A DNA stretch of 64,000 nucleotides from Psilocybe azurescens (lineage: Eukaryota > Basidiomycota > Agaricomycetes > Agaricales > Agrocybaceae), in contig JAJIRX010000640.1 in assembly GCA_023853785.1 (NCBI GenBank), forward strand, positions 1-64,000, read 5' to 3'. The translations under genes and the position numbers were made by a program. The first letter of the stretch is position 1. Each line of letters starts with the position of its first letter. Under the pieces are notes generated by a model that was not told the DNA's origin, did no database searches, and saw only the letters and a list, made by a program, of their open reading frames with translations. Positions 11,718-22,227 of the stretch are shown here, piece after piece.

Positions 11718-12930
11718 CAGTACTTTACAGTGCCCCACTGGTACCAGTCAGAACCAGTTGGAACCACTTGGACCCAGTCAGAACTGATTGGAACTGGTTG
11801 GAATCCGGTTGGAATCCACTCAGACTCACTCAGAACCGGGTTGGAATCCGGTTGGAATTTTTCATAATGTACTTACTCAGTGTACAAAACAATGCTTAGT
11901 CAGTATTACATAATAATTGTTTACATAAGCTTATAAATAATGTATTGAAATCACATGATATTGTATACTTAGTCAGTATTACATAATATTGCTTACACAA
12001 GCTTTTAAGTAATGCATACAGGTCACATGATATTTGTAATAAATGCAAAATTATAAAATACACTCAACAGAAATTGAACCAACAGCTTTATATATATCAA
12101 TTCTACACATACTTTACCAACTACACTATTATTGCTTGTGGTGTTATCAACATTTTATAAATTATATACCATTCTTTACAACACCCACTAATATATTCTG
12201 GCACTTCCTCTGAAGCTATATCCACATATTATATATCAAAATGATCAGAAAATTGAGGGCAATGCACCTGTAATTATATCATCATCCGAATATTATGCCA
12301 GCATGTTCAATATACAAAATACTGTAAATTTGAATATATATAGATATTGTAAACCACTTTTTGCAACAAAATAGCACTCTGTTAGCTATATTTTAATAAT
12401 ATTGCAATAATAGAAATTAATGGAATGCAAAGATCAATTTTATTTAAGAAATTTAGATTATATAAGCACAGATTTATATGAAAATAGGTATTTCTTTACC
12501 AGAAAATTTCCAAATTTATGTAACTATTACATAAACATATTCTTCTAAATTTTGCAATTCTAACAATACCAAATTTGTCACAAACTGATAAGATCTATAT
12601 ATACTTTTGTATTATTACTTGCTGAGCTGTAAATAGTATGCTGACATAATATGGTTCTGCTTCATACTGCTTGGATTCCACTTGGAATTGAGTCTAATTG
12701 GGTTTCAAATTTGATGAATTCCACTTGGATTCCAGTCAGATTCTGATTGGATTTTGGTTGGACTTGGTAACGGTGGAACCGGTCAGTACTGGTGATTCCG
12801 ATTGGAATCTGGTCGGAAAAATTTAAATATTTTACTGCTAATTTGGCAGGGACACTGCCAAAAATTCTTAGTCAGAACTGGTCAGATTCTGACCAGTTCT
12901 GATCGGTACCTGTGGGGAATGTAAAGACCT
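11718..12930. mobile_element. TIR DNA element 2, non-coding
   Basis: The left end CTTTACAGTGCCCCACTGG (11723) and the right end, read inverted as CTTTACATTCCCCACAGG, match. Both continue into short palindromic words around GGAACCAGTTGG and GGAATCCGG. It shares the CTTTAC..CCCC terminus with elements 1 and 3 but carries neither minisatellite nor gene; the interior is very AT-rich. No convincing target duplication was found, and the flanks are unrelated (unknown sequence left, Copia right), so it may sit at a rearrangement point. Confidence 0.7.
11895..12040. repeat. 73-bp tandem repeat, two copies, inside TIR element 2
   Basis: CTTAGTCAGTATTACATAAT begins at 11895 and again at 11968. Both units contain ACATAAGCTT or ACACAAGCTT and TCACATGATAT at the same offsets. 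Confidence 0.75.
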
Positions 12931-15433
12931 CAGTGATCCTATAAGTGTTGCATAACTAGCATTGGCTTGTTCTAGCTGCTCCCCCTGTTTGTCCAATTTT
13001 TCTTGAGATACATCTGGATTGTCAAGCTTCACATTTGGATCCATGGGAGTAGTGACTGGATTTATATTCTCAAGACCAAATTTCTTGAGTAGTTGATTAA
13101 TGTATGCAGTTTGCAAAATGGAAATGACTTTGGAATGATGGTCCTGTATAACATTCATTTCTAGAAGTAGTGAGGGTTGTCCCAGCAATTTAATATTAAA
13201 TTTCTGGTGTAATTGTTGCTCCAATAAATTGTTCTGACCATCTGAGTTTGCAATAGATAGGATGTCAGCTACCCAGACAAGTATGATCTCAAATTCTTCA
13301 CCCTCTTGTCATTTGTAGCAGCAGTAATCAGATTTGAGTCTAGTAAATCCTAAGTCCTTCATGGCTGTATCAAATTCCTTGTTCCAAACATTTCCAGCTT
13401 GTTTGAGACCATACAATAAGCACCTAAGTCAACAGACACATCCTGATCCATCATTATATCCAGGAGGTTGTCGCATATATAGTTTTTCTTCAATATATCC
13501 ATTTAAATAAGTGCCCTTGGCGTCAAGCTGTTGAAGACTCCATCCATAGATTGCTGAGAGTGCGAGTAAAGTGTGCAAAGTTTCAATGCACATAACTGGT
13601 GCAAATGTTCCATCATTGCTGTAGTCTATTCCTGGCTTCTGTTAAAAGCCCCATGCAACAAGTCTTGCCTTGTATTTAATTATATTCCCTTCAGCATCAT
13701 GTTTCTTGGTGAATAGCCATTTGCAGCCTATAGGTTCTCAATCCCTTGGTAAGTTTTGTAATTCCCAAGTCCCCATCTTCTCCAGAGTGTTTAATTCTTT
13801 GTCTATAGCTTCTTGCCATGCTTCAGATTTGCTTTCTGCAAGTGCTTCTTCAATTGTTAAAGGCAAGCTGCTTTCTGAATTCCTTGAAGCTAGCATTGTA
13901 ATTTCTGGCTCTGAAGCAACATTGGTTTGCTCTGTTTGCTTAGCCTTTGAAGATTTTGTTAGACAAGTGATATCTGGTGTAGGGAGTGGAATAGGAGTGG
14001 GTGTATTGAATCTTAATAACAGAGTTCATGCCTGAGGGTTGTGAGACTTCTTGTAGTCAATTTGCATTGTTCTGGTGCGTAGTTGGCGATTATTTGAATC
14101 ACTGGAAGTTATGACTGGTTGAACAATTTTTTCTGATTGTATTTCATTGGTTTGTGCGTCTGGAACTGGTCCTGGCTCCCCCTCAGATGCCAAACCAGGT
14201 ACTATAGTAATTATTTCAAGTTCCCTAGGTTCATCATTTTCATTAAAAGCAAAATTTGGGGACGTCTTGATGCTTCTATGTTTGCTGTCATAATAGCGAA
14301 TTGATTTGGATCCATCATTAAATCCTACAAACACCATCTTGTGCGATTTTGGGTACAGTTTGGATCGGTTCTGGGACTCATATAGTACCCATACATCGCA
14401 TCCAAACTCTCTGAGGTGTGAAACATCAGGTTTGGAGTTATTCCAAGCTTTGTAAGGTGTCAGGCCTTTAAGCACTCTGGTAGGTGCCCTGTTTCAAAGG
14501 TAATTGGCATGGGAGACTGCTTCATCCCATAAAAAATCAGATAGCTTCTTCGAAATTAGCATGGCTCTTGCAAGCTCCAGGTGTGTACGGTTAAATTGCT
14601 CTGCTACTCCATTTTGTGATTGAGAATAAGGTGCAGTGGTTTGTATTTCAGTGCCTCTTTCTTCTGCCCATATCTTTATTTCTTTGTTGACTAGCTCCTT
14701 CCCATTATCAAAGTGCATCCACTTTGGGTGTTTTCCAAATTTCCTTTCCAGTAAGGTGGCATGGTCCTTTATCTGAGCTGAGGCCTCCGTTTTATCCTTC
14801 ATAAATTTTACTCCACTGAAGCGGACTGCATCATCTGTGAATGAGATGTAGTATTTGAAGCCTCCAATAGATTGAACTCCTGCTGGTCCCCAAACATCAC
14901 TCATAAATCCTTCTCCAGGAATCTCTGAGCAATTGTCTGCCTCCTTTGGGAATGGTTTGTGAGCCTGTTTTGCTTGTATACAAGCCTCACATGTTGGGAA
15001 AAAATAGATGTGTGATCAATCTCCATTCCATTTACAAGCTCCTCCCAGCTGATTTGTTACAAAGATGACATGGATATGTGTCCAAATTTTCTGTGCCATT
15101 GGTCCCAGGTAAGCTTCTGCAATGAAGCATATTTGTCTTCTCTTTCCGGGTAGTTGTGCATGGGCTAATAATAAGTAAAGCCTATTAGACTTGATTCCCT
15201 TTCCAACAATATGGAGTGTCCACCTTTGGTAAATTTAACATGCCCATTTGCATCATCAATTCTGCTGATTGATAGTAGGCAGTTTGGAGCATCAGGGACA
15301 TGTAGGACATTGCGGAGTTGGTGTCAGAATGTTTTTCCATCCACAGAGAAATTAATAATGACTGTTCCATGGCCTTGTGCAGTGACAGGGCTTAATCCGA
15401 GGTCCTGTATGGTTGAATCCTTGAGTGGTGGTG
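12931..15433 (-). pseudogene. Ty1/Copia polyprotein remnant (protease edge, integrase, RT)
   Basis: Read on the minus strand: a protease-edge and GAG-pre-integrase segment (about 15185-15433), an integrase core with WGPAGVQSIGGFKYYISFTD and FDNGKELVNKEI and YSQSQNGVAEQFNRT (14494-14904), the integrase C-terminus with LKGLTPYKAWNNSKPDVSHL and LREFGCDVWVL (14026-14475), then a broken reverse transcriptase ending with VTTPMDPNVKL and ASYATLIGSL at 12950. Stops and frame changes separate the parts. It is truncated at 12930 by TIR element 2 and at 15433 by the mariner. Neither LTR is present. Confidence 0.8.
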
Positions 15434-15435
15434 TA

Positions 15436-17018
15436 CAGTAGCTCAAAAACCGTCCCAATGTTTGGCACTTTGTCACTAATTGTTTAATAACTTGGGAAAT
15501 AAATTATGTAAAAGTCTGAAAATATTATATGTTATAGTTTAACATGTGACTAACATATTTATTACCAAGGTTACATGATTTTAACAAGAACTGATTAAGT
15601 AATGAAATTTACAAAATAATAAAACATTGGGACAGTTTTTTGACTCTATAAAATAATAGCTTTACATGCTTGTAGAAAGCCAAATTGCTTTGTATAAATT
15701 GTGAGAAAATTAAACAAAGTCATGTGACACTATTTGTACACATTTTCAATTTTGAATTCAAGTTCAACCATCTTTCTCTTTAACCACCACATCATGAAGC
15801 CTGCAACACCTTCTCAATCTTCTTGAAGAGGGCTATTCTCTTTGTCAAATAGAGTCTAAAACTGGTTTGGGAAAGTCTACTGTTGGAAGAATCAAGAGGA
15901 AAGTGGATGCCAACAAAGAAAACCCCAAAACAACAAAGGTGGACATCCCTCCAAGCTTACTCCCAAGGATAAACAGGTCCTTTTTTGTCAAATCAAAACA
16001 GGAAAGCTGGACAATGCTGTCCAGGCAACACACTTCATCAATGATGCTATTCCCTCTCCTGTTTGTGCCCAAACAGTCAGAAATGCCCTCAAAGAAAACA
16101 ACTTCTGCTCTGTTGTTAAATCAAAACGGCCCTCCTCAAGGCTATCCACTGTCAAAAACGCTTAAAATTCACCCCAGAATCATGTTGGCTTGACTGTGGA
16201 GGATTGGAAAAGAGTACTCTGGTCAGATGAAACAAAAATAAACAGGATTGGCTCAGATGGAAGGGTCTATACATGGAAACCCAAGGGTGAAGCAATCTCA
16301 GATAGAACAACATCACCAACTGTCAAGCATGGAGGGGCAACAATCTCATGGTATGGGGTTGTATGGGGTGGAATGGTGTTGGAACACTCACTGAGGTTGA
16401 GGGGAAGATGAATGGAGACCAATACTGTGAAATTTTGGAGCATGGGGTGGATGAAAGCTTTGACAACTTGGAGATGGCAGAGGGAAAAGGATTTTTCAGC
16501 AGGATAATGACCCCAAACACACCTCCAAAAAAAGCTCAAGAATGGTTTTTGGCCAATGATGTTGAAGTTATGGAGTGGCCACCCCAATCCCCTGATCTCA
16601 ACCCCATTGAACACCTTTGGGTTTACCTCAAAAGGCAAATGAACACCTATGAGACACCACCCAAAGGAGCATTTGAATTGTGGGAGAGATTGGCAAAGGA
16701 ATGGACTGAAATACCTTTAGAAACATGCCAAAGGTTTATAGGAAGCATGCCAAGGAGAATGGAGGCTGTTATCAAGGCAAAGGGAGGCCATACTAAGTAC
16801 TAGATAGAGAGTCAAAAAACTGTCCCAATGCTCTATTATTTTGTAAATTCCATTACTTAATCAGTTTTTGTTAAAATCATGTAACCTTGGTGAGAAATAT
16901 GTTAGTCACATGTTAAACTATAACATATAATATTTTCAGACTTTTACATAATTTATTTCCCAAGTTATTAAACAATTAGTGAGAAAGTGCCAAACATTGG
17001 GACGGTTTTGAGCTACTG
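15436..17018. mobile_element. Mariner-type element with ~215-bp terminal inverted blocks
   Basis: The ends are CAGTAGCTCAAAAACCGTCC (left) and GGTTTTGAGCTACTG (right), each flanked by TA (15434-15435 and 17019-17020). The inverted blocks extend for about 215 bp (15436-15650 and 16806-17018). Each block is itself bounded by inverted words, CCGTCCCAATGTTT outside and AACATTGGGACAGTTTT inside. The transposase gene lies between them. Complete at both ends, but the transposase is broken. Confidence 0.85.
15796..16803 (+). pseudogene. Mariner/Tc1 transposase, frameshifted
   Basis: Starts near ATG 15796. It shows a helix-turn-helix part with SKTGLGKSTVGRIKRK, then DWKRVLWSDETKI (first catalytic Asp), HGGATISWYG, and after frame changes near 16360 and 16490-16530 the FQQDNDPK-type segment (second Asp, now out of frame). 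SPDLNPIEHLWVYLK keeps the catalytic Glu. The C-terminus RFIGSMPRRMEAVIK ends with TAG at 16801. In a working element this enzyme would cut at the TA-flanked ends. At least three frame changes make this copy inactive. Confidence 0.8.
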
Positions 17019-17020
17019 TA

Positions 17021-17396
17021 TGTCTCCATTCTGGAAGATGAACTCCAACAAAGCCTTGCATATTACAACAAAAATCCTGAAGATGTCATTTTTCAACAAG
17101 ACAATGACCCAAAGCACAAGAGCAAAAGGCTATGAAGTGGCTAGAAGACAGTGGTATGGAGATTATGGTATGGCCCCCACAATCAGTAGACCTTAACCCA
17201 ATTAAACACCTTTGGGTTCATCTCAAAACAAGGCTTGGAGACTGAAAACCATCCATCTAGTATAGCAGAACTTTGGGAAAGGGTTCAGAAGGTTTGGAAT
17301 GAAATTCCAGCTTCTGTGTGTCAGAATTTGATAGAGAGTATGCCTAGAAGGGTAACAGCAGTTGTAAAAGTCCAAGAAGGATACACCAAGTACTGA
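17021..17396 (+). pseudogene. Tc1-like transposase C-terminal fragment (copy 2)
   Basis: Begins immediately at the mariner right TA with YVSILEDELQ, then FQQDNDPK-type text, SVDLNPIKHLWVHLKTRLGD and a C-terminus with SMPRR-like text ending in TGA at 17394. It is the same family as the copy at 4340-5455 and again has Lys where the catalytic Glu is expected. Frame changes are present. The N-terminal half is missing. Its 3' terminal block continues at 19435 beyond TIR element 3. Confidence 0.75.
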
Positions 17397-17732
17397 TTAT
17401 TGCAGTACTTTACTGTCCCCACTCATTCCAAATGGAATCCAGTTGGAATCCAGACCAATTCCAATTTAATTCCATTTAATGGTTTCAAGTGGAATGGCTG
17501 GGAATCATGGAATGAGCCCATTCCAGCTTATTTCATTCAATAAGACTTTGTGAATTTCACTAAGTCCAACTTTAAATTCACATAGAATGGAATCCAATTG
17601 GATTCCAACTGGAATACTTTAATCTTAGTTTAAATTTATGTGACAATGTAATATAATATATTAAAAACTATATACTACATGATTATATACAGGTAAAAAT
17701 AAAATAAAAACATAATAAAAAAGAAACAAAAG

Positions 17733-17765
<33 letters not shown>

Positions 17766-18119
17766 AAAAAAGGGCGGAGGGTACATTGGTGGTGTCGTCG
17801 CCCATGTTATCAACATCATGGTCAGCTGTACCTGTCGTTGTATGTGTCAGTGTCACCGTTGGGTGTTGTTGTCGGCCGTCTACGCTGTAGTACGTGTCAG
17901 TGTTGTTGTCAGTGTTGTTGTTGATGTTGTCCGTATGTCTCGTGGTTCACGTTGCTGCCATCATTGCATGTCATGGTCGCCCCTGTCATCCCTCGCTGTC
18001 ACTGTGGTGGTACATGTTGTCACGGTCCATACCCATTGTGGTACGTATTGGTGTCGTTGTCCACCGTGCCTGTCCTGGTACCTATGTTGGTGCCTTTGCT
18101 CGCAGATCCATACCTGTTG

Positions 18120-18490
18120 CAGTACATGTTGGTGTTGTTGTTGTGTGTTGGTGTTGTTGTTGTGTGTTGGTGTTGTTGTTGTGTGTTGGTGTTGGTGTTG
18201 TTGTGTGTTGGTGTTGTTGTTATATGTTGGTATTGTTATTGTGTGTTGGTATTGTTATTATGTGTTGGTATTATTGTTGTGTATTGGTGTTGTTATTATG
18301 TGTTGGTGTTGTTATTATGTGTTGGGTGTTGGTGTTATATGTTGGTGTTGTTGTTGTGTGTTGGTATTGTTGTTATATGTTGGTGTTGTTGTCATGTGTT
18401 GGTGTTGTTGTTGTATGTTGGTGTTGTTGTCATGTGTTGGTGTTGTTGTTGTATGTTGGTATTATTGTCATGTGTTAGTGTTGTTGTCAT
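18120..18490. repeat. GTTGTTGTTGTGTGTTGG minisatellite in TIR element 3
   Basis: About 370 bp of variants of TGTTGGTGTTGTTGTTGTG and TGTTGGTATTGTTATTATG. The strand is almost free of C, and neighbouring units differ mostly by G/A and T/A swaps. It sits where element 1 has its GC-rich array. Confidence 0.85.
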
Positions 18491-18539
18491 GTGTCATCAT
18501 CGGCCCTGTTGTCCTGGCCTTCGCCATTGCCGTGGTGGT

Positions 18540-18910
18540 ATCTGTCGGTGCCATCGTCGCGGGTTGTCCTTGTCCTTGTCTTCATCCTCGCTGCCGTTCT
18601 TGCCTTCACTGCCGTCCTTGTCCTTGCTGCCGTCCTTGCTCTCACTGCTGTCATCGCTCTCACTGCCGTCCTCACCCTCATCCTGGTCCACACCGGTGTC
18701 GTGGTCCTCACCGTCATGGTCCTGGTCCTAGCCATTGTCCTCGTGGTCCTCGCCCTCACCCCTTGCCCTCGTGGTCCTCATTGTGGTCCTTGTCTGTGTC
18801 CTCGTTGTCGCTGTCACAGTCGTCCTCATCCACGACCTTGTTGTTGCGGTCGTCCTCGTCAGTGTGGCTGTTGCAGTTGTTCTTGTCCTCTGTTGCGTCA
18901 GGTTGGCTTT
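18540..18910. repeat. CCGTCCTTGTCC-type minisatellite in TIR element 3
   Basis: Degenerate array of CTGCCGTCCTTGTCC, GTCCTCGTGGTCC and similar words. Read on the minus strand it is Asp/Glu/Lys/Asn/Ser-rich (for example DEGEDGSESDDSS), the same flavour as one frame of the element 1 array, which supports a shared ancestral array. Confidence 0.7.
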
Positions 18911-19093
18911 CACCTGGCTCCGACCAACGAGATGGTGGTGGTGGTGGAAGGAAAAGGGTGGGGGTCAGAATCAACAACAGATCGACGTGGCATCAACATG
19001 TCATGCATGTGTTGTTGTTTGGCCCATGCTGAGCAGCATCAAGAAATTCGGCTGCATTAGTATGTATTTAATTAATTTTTTTGTTTTCTATAA

Positions 19094-19170
19094 GCCTTTG
19101 TGGCTCAGTTGGTTTATCCCATTTATGTTCAGCGTTTTCCAACGCCTGAGTTCAATTCTCACTTGTGTCT
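19094..19170 (+). other. tRNA-like segment with A and B boxes and T-run terminator
   Basis: TGGCTCAGTTGG at 19101-19112 matches the RNA polymerase III A box, and GTTCAATTC at 19150-19158 matches a B box, 49 bp further on. A T run follows at 19169. GCGTT and AACGC could pair in the anticodon arm position. The acceptor ends (GCCTTTG and TTGTGTC) do not pair and the D-stem 3' half is missing, so this is a tRNA pseudogene or SINE-like head rather than a working tRNA. Confidence 0.35.
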
Positions 19171-19434
19171 TTTTTTCTATACTAGTATAAATTATAATAA
19201 AATATAATAAAAATAATGGGATATCATTCCACTTGGATTCCACCTTATTCCATTGGAATGGACCTATATTGGACCAAACCCAATGTGATATATAATATTC
19301 CAGTTGGATTCCAATTGGATTCCATATAGATTCCAGCCATTCCATTGGAATGAAACTGGAATATTCCATTTGGAATGGCTTATTTTCTGGAATCTAATGG
19401 AATAGGTGGGGGACAGTAAAGACATTGATTATTG

Positions 19435-19671
19435 TAATATAGTATATAATTTTCAAGAGGGACAAAACTGTACCAATGTACTTATTTTATTAAAAATTTT
19501 ATAGTGTGGGAAGAAAACATGATTACATAATTTTTGTCATATAGTTAGATAGATAATATTCAAGGCTACCTATCTTTAAAATTTCAAGACTCTAGCCTTC
19601 TTAGTTCCTAAGTTATTCATGATTTATTAGAAATACCTGAAACATTGGTACAGTTTTGTCTCTCACTGTAT
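19435..19671. repeat. 3' terminal block of Tc1 copy 2
   Basis: Bounded by GGGACAAAACTGTACCAATG (19455) and the inverted ACATTGGTACAGTTTTGTCTC (about 19643), ending CACTGTA. The interior (TAGTGTGGGAAG, GATTACATAAT) matches the 3' side of Tc1 copy 1 (4165-4340, opposite strand). It therefore belongs to the Tc1 element split by TIR element 3, although alone it would look like a MITE. Confidence 0.7.
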
Positions 19672-19684
19672 CACCCAAATATTA

Positions 19685-20804
19685 GAGTCAGTTTGGCAAC
19701 ATGACACCTGGCGTGTCATCTAACTACTGACTTGACTTATTTAGTATCTCATGGATTTGATTATGTTTGTACTTTCCCATATGACAATTATCATGTGATG
19801 TGATGCAAAACATTTGTTTTGGTACATTCTACAGATTACTAATACTTAGGGTTGTGCATAGAAGTCAAGGGTTTTATACTGCATATAACAGGCCCACTCC
19901 TTAGAGGTCTGAGCCACTGAAGAATTACAGGCCATCAACAGTAGAGAGAAGGCCAAAGAATGTGGTGAAAGAGGAAGAAGAAAGATGAGGTGGTAATTAG
20001 ACACAACACAAATTTTAAAAAATTGGTATATATTTTGACAAATGTGCTTCCCAAAAGTGTAGATATTATGACATGCAACATTTTGTAGAGAAATAGAGTG
20101 ATTTTACAGAGTTGTTTCCAAAACAATAGTACTAGTGTATCCCACCTGGTGTACACGTTGCATCTCTATATCTGATTATTCTTTCGTGAATTACTCTTGT
20201 TTACTTATATGGCCTGACCAAAATGTTGAAAAGTTGTCAATATCCAAAATCTTTGTGCAGGATCAGATGAAAGGCCCTTTAATATCATAATACAGAATTA
20301 GAGAATCTAATCAGAAAGGAAAATATGTGGTTTTGTGTATTGGTATTGGTATTTTCTTGATAGAGATATTTTTCAGATATTCACTACTACACAGCATGCT
20401 AGAAGTGCACTTTTGCAGTCTTCAGAGTCAAAACAGGAAGTGTTGTCAAACTAATCCATCATGATCATTGCAAATTAAACATCAATTGATCTTCTTTGGA
20501 AAATAACTGACTTGGTTCTTCACAGATCACTGCAAAAATTTTGTATAATATTTAAAACACTTATTACTATCATTTGTAGGAAGCAGAAATCTAATTTTGA
20601 GCCCAATGTTCCATAAATTTGCATTTACTGTGTTTTTGTGAGCACCTTCTATTTTGGATGCCTTTGTCACTTATTAGTCACATCTTGTGATGTTTGTCAA
20701 AACAGATGACAAAAATATATAGTAACATCACATGATAGTTGTCACACCAGATATGACATGCCAGGGCAGATGATATGCCAGTTGTCATGTTACCAAACTG
20801 ACTC
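19685..20804. mobile_element. 1.1-kb non-coding TIR element with TTA target duplication
   Basis: Left end GAGTCAGTTTGGCAACATGAC, right end inverted GAGTCAGTTTGGTAACATGAC, followed by further inverted match (CTGGCGTGTCATCT against CTGGCATATCATCT). Flanked by TTA at 19682-19684 and 20805-20807. A 3-bp TTA duplication fits PIF/Harbinger-type elements, and a Harbinger gene pair lies just downstream, but the Harbinger termini were not found so the link is unproven. Confidence 0.65.
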
Positions 20805-20807
20805 TTA

Positions 20808-21319
20808 GGCTTCCCAACATTAAATTTGACATCAATTTTACAAATAAAATCACTATTTTCCAGCATTAAGATAATGTTAGAGCATAATTTAACAAAGAGA
20901 GGATGCATGACTGTGTAGCAGAGAATAATAGACTATAAACTTAGAGGCATACACAGTTTTAGTCTTGGTTATATACCTCAAACATGTTTTTATTCATTTG
21001 ACTTTTTTTTACATGTTTACAAACCTTATTGTGTTGATTTTAACAGGCTGCAAAAAAACTGTCCAGATGTGTTACTTTTATAAAGCATTTCATAATAATA
21101 GATAAACCAAACAATACAAGTATATATTATAATTTTTGAAAGCTGTGATCAAAGAATGCTGGCAACCAGTCAGGGGTGGGGTGGAAGAAGCAAGTCTGGA
21201 CACTTGCAGGGGCTGCTCTACAAAAACAATCTTCTCAGGGTGCTCCAAAATCAGCCGCTAAATGCAGTGATTATTAGTCCAATGTATGTCATGATTTTGA
21301 TACTTTGAATTAATGCTAA
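20808..21319. other. Non-coding stretch upstream of the Harbinger Myb/SANT gene
   Basis: AT-rich with no long reading frame. The part from 21140 may contain an upstream exon of the Myb/SANT-like gene, but I could not define its boundaries. Confidence 0.35.
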
Positions 21320-22151
21320 CACTTTAATAGATAAAAAGACTTTTTGGAGGTATTTGCAATCCATGCAGCCTCTTGCTTTGGTTGGGATGATGGCACAAAA
21401 ACTGTTACCACAACTGACTCTGTTTGGAAGGACTATATCAAGGTTTGTTATTTTTGTTTGTTTAAATTATGTTTCTTAGATTTTTTCTTTTTTGGAAGGC
21501 ACATCTGAGTGCTGAGCATTGGAGGACTACTCCTTTTGTGCTCTATGAGGATGTTCAGTATCTTGTCAATGGTATTGTGGCTGCTGGTGCTGGGGCCTTC
21601 CATCCTGGCCAAGCACTACCACTACCTGCTCAGACAATCAAAGTCATTAGTGATTGTGATGATGATCCTTTTGTGGACAATCACTCAGAGCCCCAAACAT
21701 TGGCAGAGACAGGCTCTGACACCAGCACAGATATCAGCTCTGAGAATGTGCTTGAGGTATTTTAATTAACATTTTATTATTATATATAATGCTTACAAGT
21801 TGAGTTGTGATACAGCCTTTCTTGGTCCCACCCAGCAGCAAGTGTGTTCAGGTAGATTCTGATGATGATTTATCATCTCCAGCTCAGTCTGTATTGACCA
21901 AGAAAGCATGTCGCCATAATGCCACTCAAGCAGATTCCATATCAAATGTTGCAAATGCTTTTTCTGTTCTTTCAAAGAGCATGAACATGGGTATGCCTAC
22001 TCCTCAGCATCACTGGAAGGCTATCAAGCTTGTTTTTGAAGATGGTGAAGATTCTGAACATGAAGAATCTGACATTATAGTTTTATTTGCAAAGAATGTA
22101 TCTTTTGCAGATACATATGCTAATATTCCTCATAAAGAGGGTTGTCTTTGA
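21320..22151 (+). CDS. Harbinger-associated Myb/SANT-like protein
   Basis: Three exons can be traced. The first (about 21335-21440) ends with SCFGWDDGTKTVTTTDSVW and KDYIK, the second (about 21498-21756) reads AHLSAEHWRTTPFVLYEDV, and the third (about 21829-22151) ends at TGA. The FGWDD..VW..YI..HP.AE.WR pattern is that of Myb/SANT-like proteins that accompany Harbinger transposases. Such partners bind element ends and help bring the transposase into the nucleus. The C-terminal half is acidic and Ser-rich with a Cys/His-poor tail. The gene faces the transposase tail-to-tail (77 bp apart). The N-terminus is uncertain because an upstream exon may be missing. Confidence 0.6.
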
Positions 22152-22227
22152 TCCATTTGTAACTCTCTGTCTAGCTTTAAACTCAATTTCATTTCTTTTA
22201 ATTCTGCTCTTTTTTACCAACCCCCAC

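Larger units (their letters stand above)
17403..19425. mobile_element. TIR DNA element 3 with minisatellites, inserted in Tc1 copy 2
   Basis: Ends CAGTACTTTACTGTCCCC and, inverted, ATGTCTTTACTGTCCCCC. An exact 9-bp duplication TGATTATTG lies at 17394-17402 and 19426-19434. Terminal regions are short palindromic words such as GGAATCCAATTGGATTCC. The interior (17620-17810) is the inverted homologue of element 1 at 2235-2400, including the TATACTACATGATTATATAC text. A poly-A tract of more than 25 A lies near 17733-17764. It carries two minisatellites and a tRNA-like segment. No transposase seen; probably non-autonomous. Confidence 0.8.

Noticed and set aside
17700..17770. Poly-A tract as the tail of a LINE or processed gene
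   Set aside because: It lies inside TIR element 3 at a site homologous to a T/A-rich stretch of element 1, and no LINE or spliced-gene sequence precedes it.
19453..19671. Independent MITE
   Set aside because: The interior matches the 3' terminal block of the other Tc1 copy, and the preceding transposase end joins it once element 3 is removed.
19935..20156. 73-codon hydrophobic open frame (minus)
   Set aside because: AT-rich sequence inside a TIR element, no homologue in the window and composition as expected by chance.
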